This document shows, piece by piece, positions 7,930 through 16,777 of a stretch of 33,986 bases of DNA. Position 1 is the stretch's first letter; each line of letters starts with the position of its first letter. The DNA lies in contig MWFF01000100.1 in the NCBI GenBank assembly GCA_002071485.1, positions 1-33,986 of the forward strand. The letters run 5' to 3'. Under the pieces are notes generated by a model. The model saw nothing but the letters and a program-made list of their open reading frames with translations. It did no database searches and had not been told where the DNA came from. The stretch is from Verrucomicrobia bacterium ADurb.Bin006. Lineage in GTDB: Bacteria; Verrucomicrobiota; Verrucomicrobiia; Limisphaerales; J093. The translations under genes and the position numbers were made by a program.

Positions 7930-10900
7930 ATGACGCCCATCCGCCAGGAGCCGGCCCCGGCATCGCCCCCAGCACTCCGTCTGGCCCAGGCCGCCAAGCT
8001 GACGCAAGACAAAGTGCTCAACCCGCAGGCGCTGTCGGGCTGGCCGGGAAGCGCGAGTCCCCGATGCGCGAACGGACAACGGGCCGATCCGGATTGCGAC
8101 AATCGACCGGCAAGTGCCGGTTGCTCGAGCGTCCTCACGAACGCCCCGGCCACCTGCGCGGCGGATGTTCCGGTGCTGATCGTTCTTGCGGCGGGCAAAG
8201 GCACCCGGTTCGGAACCGAGCCCAAGTGCATTCAACCGGTCTGCGGTCTGCCGCTGGCGCGTCACTCGATCGAGGCCTTCCGCAGGGTAGGGCCGGCCTC
8301 AGTCGTCTGTCTTGTCGGGCACCGCCATGAAGACGTCGCGCGCGCGTTGGGTGAGGACGTTGTCTATGTGCGCTCCGAGAACTCGACCGGAGGGACGGCT
8401 TTTGCGGCATTCGAGGCATTCAGCATCGCTGAACTGAGAGCGTCCAATCCCCTGTTGGTCATCACGATGGGCGATCGCATCGTGCCCGACTGGATCTTCC
8501 GAAAGCTGGTCGAAACCCACCGTGCGGCGCCGCGGGAGGCGGACCTGACGTTTCTGAGCGCCCTTTATACGGCTCCGCGAAATCACGGAAAGGGGCGGGT
8601 CGTGCGCGACGGCACTGGGTGCGTGCAACGGATTGTCGAACAGCGCGACATCGACGCCCTCTCGGACGCCGCGGCGCGGCGGCACCTGGACAGTCTCAGC
8701 GAGGGCAACTGCCCCCTCTATGCCGCGCGGACCGACACTTTCCATCGCTACCTTTCACGACTGACCAACACCAATGCCCAACATCAGTTCTACCTCACGG
8801 ATATCATCGAGGCCATCAGCCGCGACGGCGGCCTCATCCGCACCGTCACGACCTCGCCCGCGCAACCGGAGTACGACGTCCTCTGCGCGGATGTGACGCG
8901 TCCGGCCGACCTGGCACGGTTGGAAGACGCCCTAGCGCGCATTTCTCACCAACTTCTGAAGGACTCGGAGCCGATGCCATCGAAAGGTGCACTCATGGGC
9001 GCTCGCCAAGCAAAACCGCGCCGGGATCGAGGGAGGGACGAAGGCAGCGGAGTGTTGGTTCGCAACGACGTTTCCATCCATGACCAGACCCTCATTCCCC
9101 CCTGTGCCGGCGCGGTTTTGCCACAGCCCGGATTTCAGCTTACTCCTTCAAGTGGTGAGAAATCCGGGCTAGAATCCTTGACCGGCGAAGCTTGCCGTAA
9201 ACAACTCGAGTCTCTGTGCTGCGTTGACGTGGTCAGTGCGGCGCGCGCTCTGACCGCGGAGCGCCCGCCCGTACAGGCCGCCGCCATCGCGCGCCAAATC
9301 CAAGCGCTGCTTGATTTCGCGGCCCGGGAACATCTCGGGTTCGCCCCGGATCGTCCGGTGGCGATCGGAGTGGCCGGCGGCCGGCTGCGCATTGCCTTCA
9401 TGCATCCGGACATGGCCCGCTTCTTCGGGCCGGCATGGCAGATGCCCATTGGCGCCGGACACCCCGACGGCTCGGAGCAGATCGTCATGCTGATTCAGGC
9501 CTCGAACGACGGGTCCATCCGCCTCCATCCGATCGAATCGAGGTATCGGGAGCGCCTCGATTCATTCGCGGCCGATCTCGATGCCATGTACCCGGGCCAG
9601 GATGTGATCGATCCGAACACCTATGAGGCCTTTGGGACGCGTATGAGCGAGACGCTGCTCCGGCTGCAGGGCTATCTCACCGATGAGGAAGTGCAGCAGC
9701 TTCGCGCGCGCGGCAAGACCGTGCCGCCTCCCGCGCGGTCGGTCGGCGCCAACCTGCGCCGCCCCTGGCCTCTTGTCGCTAACGCCCTCGCTTCCCTCCG
9801 CACTCTGCGGACCGAGGAGGCCGGCGCTCGGGTGCAGTCCAGCCTGGGCCAAGCTGGCTTCCGGGGTTTGCGCATCGCTTCGACCGGCAGCATCCCGGAA
9901 GGAGGTTTCTCGAGTTCGTCCGCCCTCACGGTGGCCACACTCAACGCTCTCAACGCGCTCTATGGTCTCGCCATCACGTCCGAGACGCTGGTCCGTCTGG
10001 CCTGCCAGGCCGAGTATGGAACCGGGGTGAGGGCCGGCTCGCTCGACCAGGCCACCGAACAGACGGGCAAAGCCGGCTCGGGAACTCTGATCTCGTCCAA
10101 TCCGCGCGATCGCTACCGCACATTCGGGGTCTTTCCCGTGCCGACCGAGCGCATTCACATCCTCTTTCCATCGAGCGTCGCCCGGGACCGCGAGGCCTGG
10201 CGCTGGGCATGGGGCGCCTATGCCGAGACCCCCGCTCCCGGCCGCCTCACCGCCCAGGAAATGCGCAAGATGACCGGCAAATCGGCTGAAATCGCAGCCC
10301 TCTGGACGCGGTTGCCTCTCGACCGCGACTTCTTCCAGTTCATCCAGGAGGAGCTTGTTCGGGACGGCGCACAGAGCCGGGACAGCGCGCGCTGGATCGC
10401 CTCGATTCTCCTCCAACTTCCGCTGTGCATCCGACAGGTGGAACTCGAAGAGCAACTCCAAACACGCCGCGCCTGGTTCATCGACGAACTGGCCCGGGTC
10501 GAGCGCGTTCCCGCCCCCGCGGCGCGCGACCGATTCCAGGCGCATCTGGCATCGCTCCTCGCAGGATGGCGCGATCCCGTGCTGCGCCGCGCGACCGCCT
10601 CGGGCGAAATCGTCGTGGACGAGGGGCTGCCGTTGCGGGCAACGATGGCTTATCTCTTCGGCGAGACGGCCAAGAACTTTCGCCTGATCCATCACCCCGA
10701 CGAGTGGATCGCCTGCGTCACCGCATCCCAACGGGGCGACCGGTGCGTCGACATCGATCCGCAAATCCTCCCGACGCGTGATGCGATGGAATCCTCATTG
10801 CCATGGGAAGCGGGCGCCACGGGCCCCGCCTTGCTCGATCTCTGGCTCGACCGGTTCGGCGCCACGCCCTTCGATTTCAACCGCGGCCTGGACGATGCGG

Positions 10901-11310
10901 CGCTTGCGGCGCCGGACCCGCCCGAGTTTCACAGGCTCGAAGGATCGAACTTCTTTCGCGGCCTGGCGCTCATCGACCTCGCCGAAGCCATGCTCAAACG
11001 CGCGTTCGGCGCAAACGCCGTCGCCGTGCGCGTCAATGCCGCGGGACAAGGCGATTTCTTCCAGGTCCATGTCGACCGGGAGAAGGCGGACGTGCGGGAA
11101 GTCAAGCAGTTCATCCGCCTTGCGTTCTACCGGCGGTTCGGCCTGGCCCCCGAGACGGAGTTTGTCGAGGCGCATCCGGGCGGAGGCGCGGCAGGCGTGC
11201 GCTTGGACCGCTACGATGCGCTGCCCGACCTCGTGCGCCATATCGAGAGCCTCACGGCGAAACCTCGAACCGCCATCGCGCCCGCATCGGACCCACCATC
11301 GCAGCCATGA
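7930..11310 (+). CDS. Bifunctional sugar nucleotidyltransferase / GHMP kinase
   Basis: Numbering is from ATG 7930 (1126 residues); TTG 7804, ATG 7903 and GTG 8014 are other in-frame starts. The first 80 residues show no domain. Residues about 80-340 are a GlmU-like nucleotidyltransferase: the nucleotide loop [10 protein letters not shown] (86-95) with the following Lys in EPKCIQP, then VITMGDR and [15 protein letters not shown] variable linker (about 350-435) holds a palindromic repeat. The rest is a GHMP kinase of galactokinase type: [11 protein letters not shown] at about 655-665 is the phosphate-binding loop, and GSLDQATEQ at about 703-711 gives the likely catalytic Asp 706. Paired domains suggest phosphorylation of a sugar at C1 followed by transfer to a nucleotide, as in fucokinase/GDP-fucose pyrophosphorylase (FKP), but the nucleotidyltransferase half looks GlmU-like rather than FKP-like. 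Substrate unknown; a pentose or hexose salvaged from polysaccharide is plausible. The stop overlaps the next gene by ATGA. Confidence 0.82.
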   Translation: MTPIRQEPAPASPPALRLAQAAKLTQDKVLNPQALSGWPGSASPRCANGQRADPDCDNRPASAGCSSVLTNAPATCAADVPVLIVLAAGKGTRFGTEPKCIQPVCGLPLARHSIEAFRRVGPASVVCLVGHRHEDVARALGEDVVYVRSENSTGGTAFAAFEAFSIAELRASNPLLVITMGDRIVPDWIFRKLVETHRAAPREADLTFLSALYTAPRNHGKGRVVRDGTGCVQRIVEQRDIDALSDAAARRHLDSLSEGNCPLYAARTDTFHRYLSRLTNTNAQHQFYLTDIIEAISRDGGLIRTVTTSPAQPEYDVLCADVTRPADLARLEDALARISHQLLKDSEPMPSKGALMGARQAKPRRDRGRDEGSGVLVRNDVSIHDQTLIPPCAGAVLPQPGFQLTPSSGEKSGLESLTGEACRKQLESLCCVDVVSAARALTAERPPVQAAAIARQIQALLDFAAREHLGFAPDRPVAIGVAGGRLRIAFMHPDMARFFGPAWQMPIGAGHPDGSEQIVMLIQASNDGSIRLHPIESRYRERLDSFAADLDAMYPGQDVIDPNTYEAFGTRMSETLLRLQGYLTDEEVQQLRARGKTVPPPARSVGANLRRPWPLVANALASLRTLRTEEAGARVQSSLGQAGFRGLRIASTGSIPEGGFSSSSALTVATLNALNALYGLAITSETLVRLACQAEYGTGVRAGSLDQATEQTGKAGSGTLISSNPRDRYRTFGVFPVPTERIHILFPSSVARDREAWRWAWGAYAETPAPGRLTAQEMRKMTGKSAEIAALWTRLPLDRDFFQFIQEELVRDGAQSRDSARWIASILLQLPLCIRQVELEEQLQTRRAWFIDELARVERVPAPAARDRFQAHLASLLAGWRDPVLRRATASGEIVVDEGLPLRATMAYLFGETAKNFRLIHHPDEWIACVTASQRGDRCVDIDPQILPTRDAMESSLPWEAGATGPALLDLWLDRFGATPFDFNRGLDDAALAAPDPPEFHRLEGSNFFRGLALIDLAEAMLKRAFGANAVAVRVNAAGQGDFFQVHVDREKADVREVKQFIRLAFYRRFGLAPETEFVEAHPGGGAAGVRLDRYDALPDLVRHIESLTAKPRTAIAPASDPPSQP
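9125..9170. repeat. REP-like palindrome inside the fusion gene linker
   Basis: A perfect 12-bp inverted repeat, AGCCCGGATTTC (9125-9136) and its complement (9159-9170), with a 22-nt loop. It is read through in frame and encodes about residues 399-414 of the fusion protein, between the two catalytic domains. Its ends match other elements of this window (23989-24032, 26577-26621). Confidence 0.85.
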
Positions 11311-11810
11311 TACTCCTGATCGGCTATGGCAATGAGTTGCGCGGCGACGACGCCATCGGCCCCCTGGTCGCCCGGGCTCTGGCCGAGTTGCGCCTGCCGG
11401 GCACACAAGTCCTCGCCCTCACGCAACTGACCCCCGAACTGGCGGAACTCGTGTCGCAAGCCTCCGCCGCGATCTTCGTCGATGCCGCCCTCGACGGCCC
11501 GCCTGGCCAAGTCGAGGTCGTCCCTTGCAGGCCCCTTGATTTGCGACAGCCCCTTGGGCATCTGGGAAATCCCGAGTCACTGCTCGCCCTTTGCCAGGCG
11601 GTGTTTGGCGCAAGCCCATCGGCTTGGATGGTCAAGGTGCAAGTCGAGACCACCGAACTCGGACACCCCCTCTCCCCCGCCGCGCAGCGCGGCATCCCCG
11701 CCGCCGTGGATGTCATCACCCGGCTCGTCGGACAACTTGCCCCGGCCTGTCCAGAGACCGCGTCGGACGATAGGAGCGATCACCGCCCCACGCAAGACAC
11801 GGAAGCGTGA
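11307..11810 (+). CDS. Hydrogenase maturation protease (HycI/HyaD family)
   Basis: An endopeptidase of 167 residues that in this family clips the C-terminal extension of a [NiFe]-hydrogenase large subunit after nickel insertion. The hallmark GYGNELRGDDAIGP is at residues 6-19. The three expected nickel-sensing ligands can be placed at E10, D59 (AIFVDAAL) and H85 (LGHLGNPESL). ATG 11307 overlaps the stop of the kinase gene as ATGA, so it is translated with it. No hydrogenase structural or hyp genes lie in the window, which makes the partnership unusual; the hydrogenase may be elsewhere or the protease may be recruited to another target. The last 25 residues are a hydrophilic, low-complexity tail. 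Confidence 0.88.
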   Translation: MILLIGYGNELRGDDAIGPLVARALAELRLPGTQVLALTQLTPELAELVSQASAAIFVDAALDGPPGQVEVVPCRPLDLRQPLGHLGNPESLLALCQAVFGASPSAWMVKVQVETTELGHPLSPAAQRGIPAAVDVITRLVGQLAPACPETASDDRSDHRPTQDTEA

Positions 11811-11891
11811 GGCGGATCAAGTGCAAACAGAGCCCTAAGAACCTGACATGCCATTTTGGCAAACCACATCAAATGAGAATGGGGTTCGCAA

Positions 11892-11982
11892 CGACAACAC
11901 CGTTGTCGCCACCTCCGTCGGCACCCTTGTCGACCGCCACGCCCCCTTGCGACAAAGGTTGCGACGAAGGCAGCGACAAAGA
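11892..11982. repeat. Hairpin and 12-bp tandem repeats
   Basis: CGACAAC and GTTGTCG (11892-11898 and 11902-11908) form a hairpin with a 3-nt loop. Three 12-bp units follow at 11947-11982 (TTGCGACAAAGG, TTGCGACGAAGG, CAGCGACAAAGA). The words GCGACAA and TTGTCG recur through the spacer. The open frame across it has no recognisable protein content. Confidence 0.65.
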
Positions 11983-12061
11983 CTGCCCAGGGGGAGTCTT
12001 CTTGCAGTGTAACCTGCGACCGACACGATCCCGATCCGCCTCCACCGATTCGATCCGGCGA

Positions 12062-12530
12062 ATGCGACAGGACAAGGCGGGGCTGTGGATCGCGACACGC
12101 CACCCCGCCACTTACCGCGGCGCCGCGACGGTGGCGCGGTGGCTTGTTGTCGTCCTGGCGATGGTCTTGCTGCCTCTCTGGACTCGTGGCGCCCAACCCG
12201 TCCTCTACTCGACTGATCTCTTCCATCCGCACGACGACCCGGACGATCATTTCGACCTGGCCGTGCTCTATGCGATCCCCGGCATTGACCTCAAGGGCAT
12301 CATCCTCGATCAAGGCGCCACCCAACGGCACCGGCCCGGGCGAATCCCCGTGTCTCAGCTCAACCGGCTCACCGGGCGGCGCGTTCCGGTGGCAATCGGT
12401 TTGCCGGACAAGCTGAGATCGCCCGACGACAAGGCCCTGGATCAGGACGCCGATGGACAGGAGGGCGTGCGGCTGATTCTCGACACCCTCGAAGCGTCGC
12501 CCCAACCGGTCGCGCTCGTAACGGTCGGCA
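12062..12530 (+). pseudogene. Truncated nucleoside hydrolase
   Basis: The front part of an exported inosine/uridine-type nucleoside hydrolase, an enzyme that splits the N-glycosidic bond of ribonucleosides. A signal segment (VARWLVVVLAMVLLPLW) is followed by STDLFHPHDDPDDHFDLAVLYAIPGID, a form of the calcium-binding Asp cluster of the family, then RRVPVAIGLPDKL and PQPVALVTVG. Homology stops near 12530, about a third of the way through a normal protein of 320-400 residues; the active-site His region and all later parts are missing. The frame runs on to 12736 through palindromic repeats. ATG 12062 or GTG 12131 would be the start; the upstream open frame from 11807 is probably not coding. Decay by deletion at the palindromes is inferred. 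Confidence 0.72.
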
Positions 12531-12560
12531 GGGTCTTGTGCTTCATTGGCGAAGCGTCAA

Positions 12561-12591
12561 AGTCCGATTTTCGGGAGCACAATGTCGGACT
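12561..12591. repeat. Inverted repeat AGTCCGA / TCGGACT
   Basis: Seven-bp arms at 12561-12567 and 12585-12591 around a 17-nt loop. It sits between the break in the nucleoside hydrolase and the large palindrome. The ends resemble the AGTCCGG element at 26577. Confidence 0.55.
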
Positions 12592-12619
12592 CGATCCCCA
12601 GGCCGAGACCAGAGGAAAC

Positions 12620-12657
12620 GCCAGATTTCGTGTCGCGATCGCGACACGAAATCTGGC
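12620..12657. repeat. Perfect 38-bp palindrome
   Basis: The left arm GCCAGATTTCGTGTCGCGA (12620-12638) is followed with no spacer by its exact complement (12639-12657). The centre is TCGCGATCGCGA. Twelve bases of the right arm (GATCGCGACACG) also occur at about 12087-12098. It has no T-run, so it is not a standard terminator. It lies 82 bp before the arabinofuranosidase start and could be a protein-binding site or the footprint of a small mobile repeat. Confidence 0.9.
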
Positions 12658-12667
12658 ACAGGCAGCC

Positions 12668-12697
12668 TTGAATTCAATCATGCAGTGCAGCTATTGT
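12668..12697 (+). promoter_or_regulatory. Candidate sigma-70-type promoter of the GH51 gene
   Basis: TTGAAT (12668-12673) and TATTGT (12692-12697) with an 18-bp spacer, each matching 4 of 6 consensus bases. It lies between the 38-bp palindrome and ATG 12739, with a start of transcription expected near 12704. The palindrome just upstream could serve as an operator. Confidence 0.4.
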
Positions 12698-12738
12698 CTA
12701 AAGAAAACACCGCTTCACCCAAGGCCGAAGAACTGAAT

Positions 12739-15120
12739 ATGAAAGCACTGAACCGTCTTCTCTGGTCCGCTCTGATCTTTCTCTTCGCGCATTTACAGCT
12801 CGCGGCTGCGGGAAATCCGATCCCGAACAACTCCTTCGAGGAGCATCAGGGCGGACGTCCGAGGGGCTGGCGGCAGCAGGTCTGGGGTGGCGAAGGAACC
12901 GGGCGGGTGGCGGACGCAGCCCGGACCGGCAGCCGCAGCATCATGTTGTCGTCGGACGCGGGGGCCGACATCTCGTGGAGCGCCTCGGTCCCGGTCGAGC
13001 CGTTCAGCCGCTATCGCCTCTCGGGCTGGATCAAGACGGAGGATGTGCGGCCAATGGATGGGCGAGGCGCACTGTTCAATGTGCATGACATCCAGACCGT
13101 GGCCACAAAGGCCGTGACGGGAACGACGGATTGGACGCGTGTCGAGGTCGAGTTCGACGTCGAAGACCACCACGTCCTCCAGATCAACTGTCTGCTGGGC
13201 GGCTGGGGCCGGGCCACAGGCAAGGCCTGGTATGACGATCTCGAATTGGCCCAATTGAGCCGCCGGGATCCCCCCGCTCCCCAGATCACCGTCGACGCCG
13301 ACCAGGTCCGGGAACCGCTTTCTCCCGACATCTACAGCCAGTTCATCGAACACCTCGGACGCTGCATCTACGGAGGAATCTGGGCCGAGATGCTCGAAGA
13401 CCGGAAGTTCTATTTCCCCATCACCGCCGATTATCGCCCGTACCGCTCGTTGCGCGATTCGGCCTTCCCGGTGATCGGAGCCTCGCCTTGGCGCATCGTT
13501 GGCGCGGCCGACGGCGTCTCCATGAATGGAGAAAAGCCGTTTGTCGGACGGCACACGCCCCAAGTCAAGGCGGGCACCGCCATCCGGCAGGAAGACCTTG
13601 GGGTGACGCAGGGCAAGCGCTACACGGGTTACGTCTGGCTCAGGCCGCACGGCGGCCAGCGTGTGTCGGTCGATGTGACGCTCGCGTGGGGGGATGACGC
13701 TGCAGCCAAACGAACAATGGCCATGGCCCTCGATGCCCCGGATTACCGCCGCTTCGAATTCGCCTTCACGGCCGGCGAGACAACCGACAAGGCGACATTC
13801 GAACTGCTGGTCAAGGAAGGCGCGGCGCTGATCGGCACGGTCTCCCTCATGCCCGCCGACAACGTCGAAGGGATGCGCGCCGACACACTCGCCCTGTTGA
13901 AGGATTTGAAAGCCCCGATCTACCGCTGGCCCGGCGGCAACTTCGTCAGCGGCTACGACTGGCGCGACGGAATCGGCGATCGCGATCGGCGTCCGCCCCG
14001 GACCAACCCGGCCTGGACGGGGGTCGAGCACAATGACTTCGGCATGCACGAATTCATCCGGTTCTGCCGGTTGATCGACACGGAGCCCTGGATCACCGTC
14101 AACACCGGGTTCGGCGACGCCTACTCGGCAGCCGCCCAACTCGAGTACTGCAACGGGGCTCCCGACACTTACTGGGGACGCCGCCGCGCCGAAAACGGAG
14201 CGCCTGAACCGTTCGGAGTGAAATACTGGGGCATCGGAAACGAAATGTGGGGGGCCTGGCAGTTGGGACACATGGCCCTCGACCACTACGTGATCAAGCA
14301 GAACTGGGTCGTCGACAAGATGCGCGAGGTCGATCCCAAAATCATCTGCATCGCCTCAGGCGACATCGGCCCGTGGAGCACCGGCCTCCTCAAATCATGC
14401 CCGGATCACATGGATTTCATTGCCGAGCATTTCTATTGTCAGGAGCGCCCCGGCCTCGCCGCCCACGTGCGCCAGATTCCGGACAACATCCGGCGCAAAG
14501 CCGAATGGCACCGCAAGGCACGGCAGGACCTGCCCGAACTCAAAGACAAGGACATCCGCATTGCCATGACCGAATGGAACTACTGGTACGGGCCCCACGT
14601 CTTCGGCGAGTTGGGCACGCGCTACTTTCTCAAGGACGCGCTCGGCATCGCGGCAGGCGTGCACGAGTACGCCCGGCAGAGCGACATCGTGGGCTCCGCG
14701 TTTTACGCGCAGACGGTCAACGTCATCGGCGCGATCAAGACAAGCCGCCGCAACGCCGCGTATGAAACGACAGGCCTGGTGCTCAAACTCTACCGGCACC
14801 ACTTCGGCGAACTGCCCGTGGCCACGCAAACGACCGGCCTGGTCGATGCCCAGGCGGCCTGGAGCCGTGACCGCAAGACGCTCACGCTCGGCGTGGTCAA
14901 TCCCACCCTCGAACCGGCAACCGTCCCGCTCCGCATCCAGGGCGCCCGGCTCAAAGGTCGCGGCACGCGCTGGCAGATCGCCGGGTCAGACCCAATGGCA
15001 TTCAACGACCCCGACCAGGCGCCGCGCGTCGCCATCGAGGAGCAGCAGGCGCTATCGGTGGGCGAACAGATCGCACTCGCGCCTTGCAGCATTACGCTGT
15101 TCGCATTCGAGGCCGACTAG
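12739..15120 (+). CDS. Exported alpha-L-arabinofuranosidase, GH51 type
   Basis: A retaining glycoside hydrolase of 793 residues that releases terminal L-arabinose from arabinan, arabinoxylan or arabinogalactan. ATG 12739 is chosen because a clear signal peptide follows (LLWSALIFLFAHLQLAAA); the open frame upstream is repeat sequence. Residues about 25-175 form a carbohydrate-binding jelly roll (NPIPNNSFEEH...), then the (beta/alpha)8 catalytic domain at about 185-690 and a C-terminal beta domain. The acid/base is E502 in WGIGNEMWG and the nucleophile is E612 in AMTEWNYW. RWPGGNF is also a family motif. Export puts it in the periplasm or on the surface. The TAG stop is part of the motif CTAGCCCGCATG, an end of the dispersed repeat. 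It is followed after 215 bp by an oxidoreductase gene that may be co-regulated. Confidence 0.93.
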   Translation: MKALNRLLWSALIFLFAHLQLAAAGNPIPNNSFEEHQGGRPRGWRQQVWGGEGTGRVADAARTGSRSIMLSSDAGADISWSASVPVEPFSRYRLSGWIKTEDVRPMDGRGALFNVHDIQTVATKAVTGTTDWTRVEVEFDVEDHHVLQINCLLGGWGRATGKAWYDDLELAQLSRRDPPAPQITVDADQVREPLSPDIYSQFIEHLGRCIYGGIWAEMLEDRKFYFPITADYRPYRSLRDSAFPVIGASPWRIVGAADGVSMNGEKPFVGRHTPQVKAGTAIRQEDLGVTQGKRYTGYVWLRPHGGQRVSVDVTLAWGDDAAAKRTMAMALDAPDYRRFEFAFTAGETTDKATFELLVKEGAALIGTVSLMPADNVEGMRADTLALLKDLKAPIYRWPGGNFVSGYDWRDGIGDRDRRPPRTNPAWTGVEHNDFGMHEFIRFCRLIDTEPWITVNTGFGDAYSAAAQLEYCNGAPDTYWGRRRAENGAPEPFGVKYWGIGNEMWGAWQLGHMALDHYVIKQNWVVDKMREVDPKIICIASGDIGPWSTGLLKSCPDHMDFIAEHFYCQERPGLAAHVRQIPDNIRRKAEWHRKARQDLPELKDKDIRIAMTEWNYWYGPHVFGELGTRYFLKDALGIAAGVHEYARQSDIVGSAFYAQTVNVIGAIKTSRRNAAYETTGLVLKLYRHHFGELPVATQTTGLVDAQAAWSRDRKTLTLGVVNPTLEPATVPLRIQGARLKGRGTRWQIAGSDPMAFNDPDQAPRVAIEEQQALSVGEQIALAPCSITLFAFEAD

Positions 15121-15161
15121 CCCGCATGATTGTCTCCCCCAACTCCGCGAAGCCCATGGGC
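15119..15161. repeat. Diverged copy of the AGCCCGCATG element
   Basis: It begins with AGCCCGCATG and later shares ACTCCGCGAAGC with the element at 23989-24032. The opposite arm is degraded. It supplies the stop codon of the GH51 gene. The rest of the spacer to 15335 contains no gene; the TTGACA at 15308 is too close to the next start to serve it. Confidence 0.55.
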
Positions 15162-15335
15162 AGGCACCAGAGGCTGCGGCGCGGCGGATGCTTCCATCGA
15201 ATGAGCAGCACCCGGCGCTGCGCCTCGAGCACAACCGCCGCGGCCATCGGCAGTGGATTCCGATTGAATGCTGGCGGCTATGGGGGTTCCGGGAGGAGAA
15301 ACGCGGATTGACAGCATTTCAGCATCCGATGGAGC

Positions 15336-16757
15336 ATGGCCTCCATGAATGCTGGAAATCAGTCACTCGCTTCCCGCCGGGATTTCATCAAAACCACAGG
15401 GCAACTTGCAGCCGCCTCAGCGCTGGCCGGAGTCGCCCTCCCGCACGTGCACGCGGCCGAAGACAACACCATCCGCCTCGCCTTGATCGGGTGTGGGGGG
15501 CGCGGGTGCGGCGCCGTGGCCAACGCGATGTCCGCGGGCGGACTGGTGCTCGGAGACAGCGGCGGCACGGAGCGCGACGCATCGGCGGGCGCCGCCGGTC
15601 CGGTCCGGCTCGTTGCGATGGCGGAACTGCGCGAGGATCGGCTCAATCAATCGCACGCCGCGTTACGCCAGGCCCTGGGCGATCGGATCGACGTCCCGCC
15701 GGAACGCCGCTTCCTTGGTTTCGATGCCTACCGTCACGCCATCGATTGCTTGCGTCCGGGCGACGTGGCCATGCTGACCACCCATGCGGCCTTCCGCGCT
15801 CCGCATCTCGAATACGCGGTCGAGAAGGGCGTGAACGTTTTCATGGAAAAGGACTTCGCGGCGGACCCGGGGGGCGTCCAGCGCATCCTCAGGGCCGGGG
15901 AGGCGGCCGAGAAAAAGAACCTCAAGATCGCCGCGGGCTTGATGGCCCGTCATTCCTCGGCGCGGCAGGCGCTGATCCAAAAGATTCGGGATGGCGCCAT
16001 GGGCGAGGTCCAGCTCATCCGGGCCTACCGCATGGACCCCGGCTATTTCATGCCGCCCTTCTCGCGCAATGAAAACGAACTGCTCTGGCAGCTCAGCCCC
16101 GGGCACCCCTACCAGTTCCTGTGGGCCTCCGGTGGCATCTTCATCGAACTGATGATCCACCAAATCGACGAGTGTTTCTGGATCAAGGACTCCTGGCCGG
16201 TGTCGGCGCATGGGGTGGGCGGGCGGTTTGCCGGCAGCGCCGACGCCAGCCAGAATCTTGACAGCTACTCGATCGAGTACACTTTTGCTGACGGCACCAA
16301 GGCCCTGGTCACCGGGCGCTACATTCCGAGATGCCACACCGATTTTGTCACGTTCGTCCACGGGACCCAATGCGCGGCGAAGTTCTCGGGCGACATTCAC
16401 GCGCCGACCTGCTGGCTCTACAAGGATCAGCGCACCGAGCCGTCAAACATCGCCTGGAGAACACCCAAGGAGACTGTCAACCCCTGGCAGGCCGAGTGGG
16501 ACGTGCTCCTGAGCGCCATCCGAAACGATCGCCCCCACAACGAAACCCGACGCGCCGCCCTCTCGAACCTCGGCGCAATCATGGGTCGCGCCGCCGTGCA
16601 CACCGGCCAGATCGTGACGTGGGAACAGGCCATCGCGTCCAAGTTCCAGTTCTGCCCCAATGTGGACGCTCTCACCGAGTCGAGCCCCGCGCCCGTCCAG
16701 GCGAACCCCGAAGGCCGCTATCCCGCCCCGGTCCCGGGCGCCTGGACGGAGATCTGA
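15336..16757 (+). CDS. Tat-exported Gfo/Idh/MocA family oxidoreductase
   Basis: An NAD(P)-dependent sugar or polyol dehydrogenase-like protein of 473 residues. The N-terminus has a twin-arginine signal (SRRDFIKTTG, then ALAGVALPHVHA), so it is exported folded with its cofactor. The Rossmann motif LALIGCGGRGCGA begins near residue 48. The family Lys lies in MEKDF (K172), where EKP is usual, and IHQID (H275, D278) matches the other conserved active-site strip. ATG 15336 or the ATG at 15345, better spaced from a GGAG, may be the start. DsbD begins 20 bp after the stop, so the two are probably one operon. Proteins of this kind are abundant in Verrucomicrobiota and Planctomycetota and are linked to glycan degradation; the substrate cannot be read from sequence. 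Confidence 0.92.
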   Translation: MASMNAGNQSLASRRDFIKTTGQLAAASALAGVALPHVHAAEDNTIRLALIGCGGRGCGAVANAMSAGGLVLGDSGGTERDASAGAAGPVRLVAMAELREDRLNQSHAALRQALGDRIDVPPERRFLGFDAYRHAIDCLRPGDVAMLTTHAAFRAPHLEYAVEKGVNVFMEKDFAADPGGVQRILRAGEAAEKKNLKIAAGLMARHSSARQALIQKIRDGAMGEVQLIRAYRMDPGYFMPPFSRNENELLWQLSPGHPYQFLWASGGIFIELMIHQIDECFWIKDSWPVSAHGVGGRFAGSADASQNLDSYSIEYTFADGTKALVTGRYIPRCHTDFVTFVHGTQCAAKFSGDIHAPTCWLYKDQRTEPSNIAWRTPKETVNPWQAEWDVLLSAIRNDRPHNETRRAALSNLGAIMGRAAVHTGQIVTWEQAIASKFQFCPNVDALTESSPAPVQANPEGRYPAPVPGAWTEI

Positions 16758-16777
16758 AATCCTCGCGCTTGAATCGC

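Noticed and set aside
12653..12672. Possible sigma-54 site at the palindrome edge (CTGGCACAGGCAGC)
   Set aside because: The GC lies 10 bases after the GG, so the spacing is wrong.
12793..14286. 497-codon minus-strand frame
   Set aside because: Antisense of the GH51 gene, whose catalytic motifs are clear on the plus strand.
15308..15313. TTGACA as -35 box of the oxidoreductase gene
   Set aside because: The -10 box would fall on the start codon at 15336.
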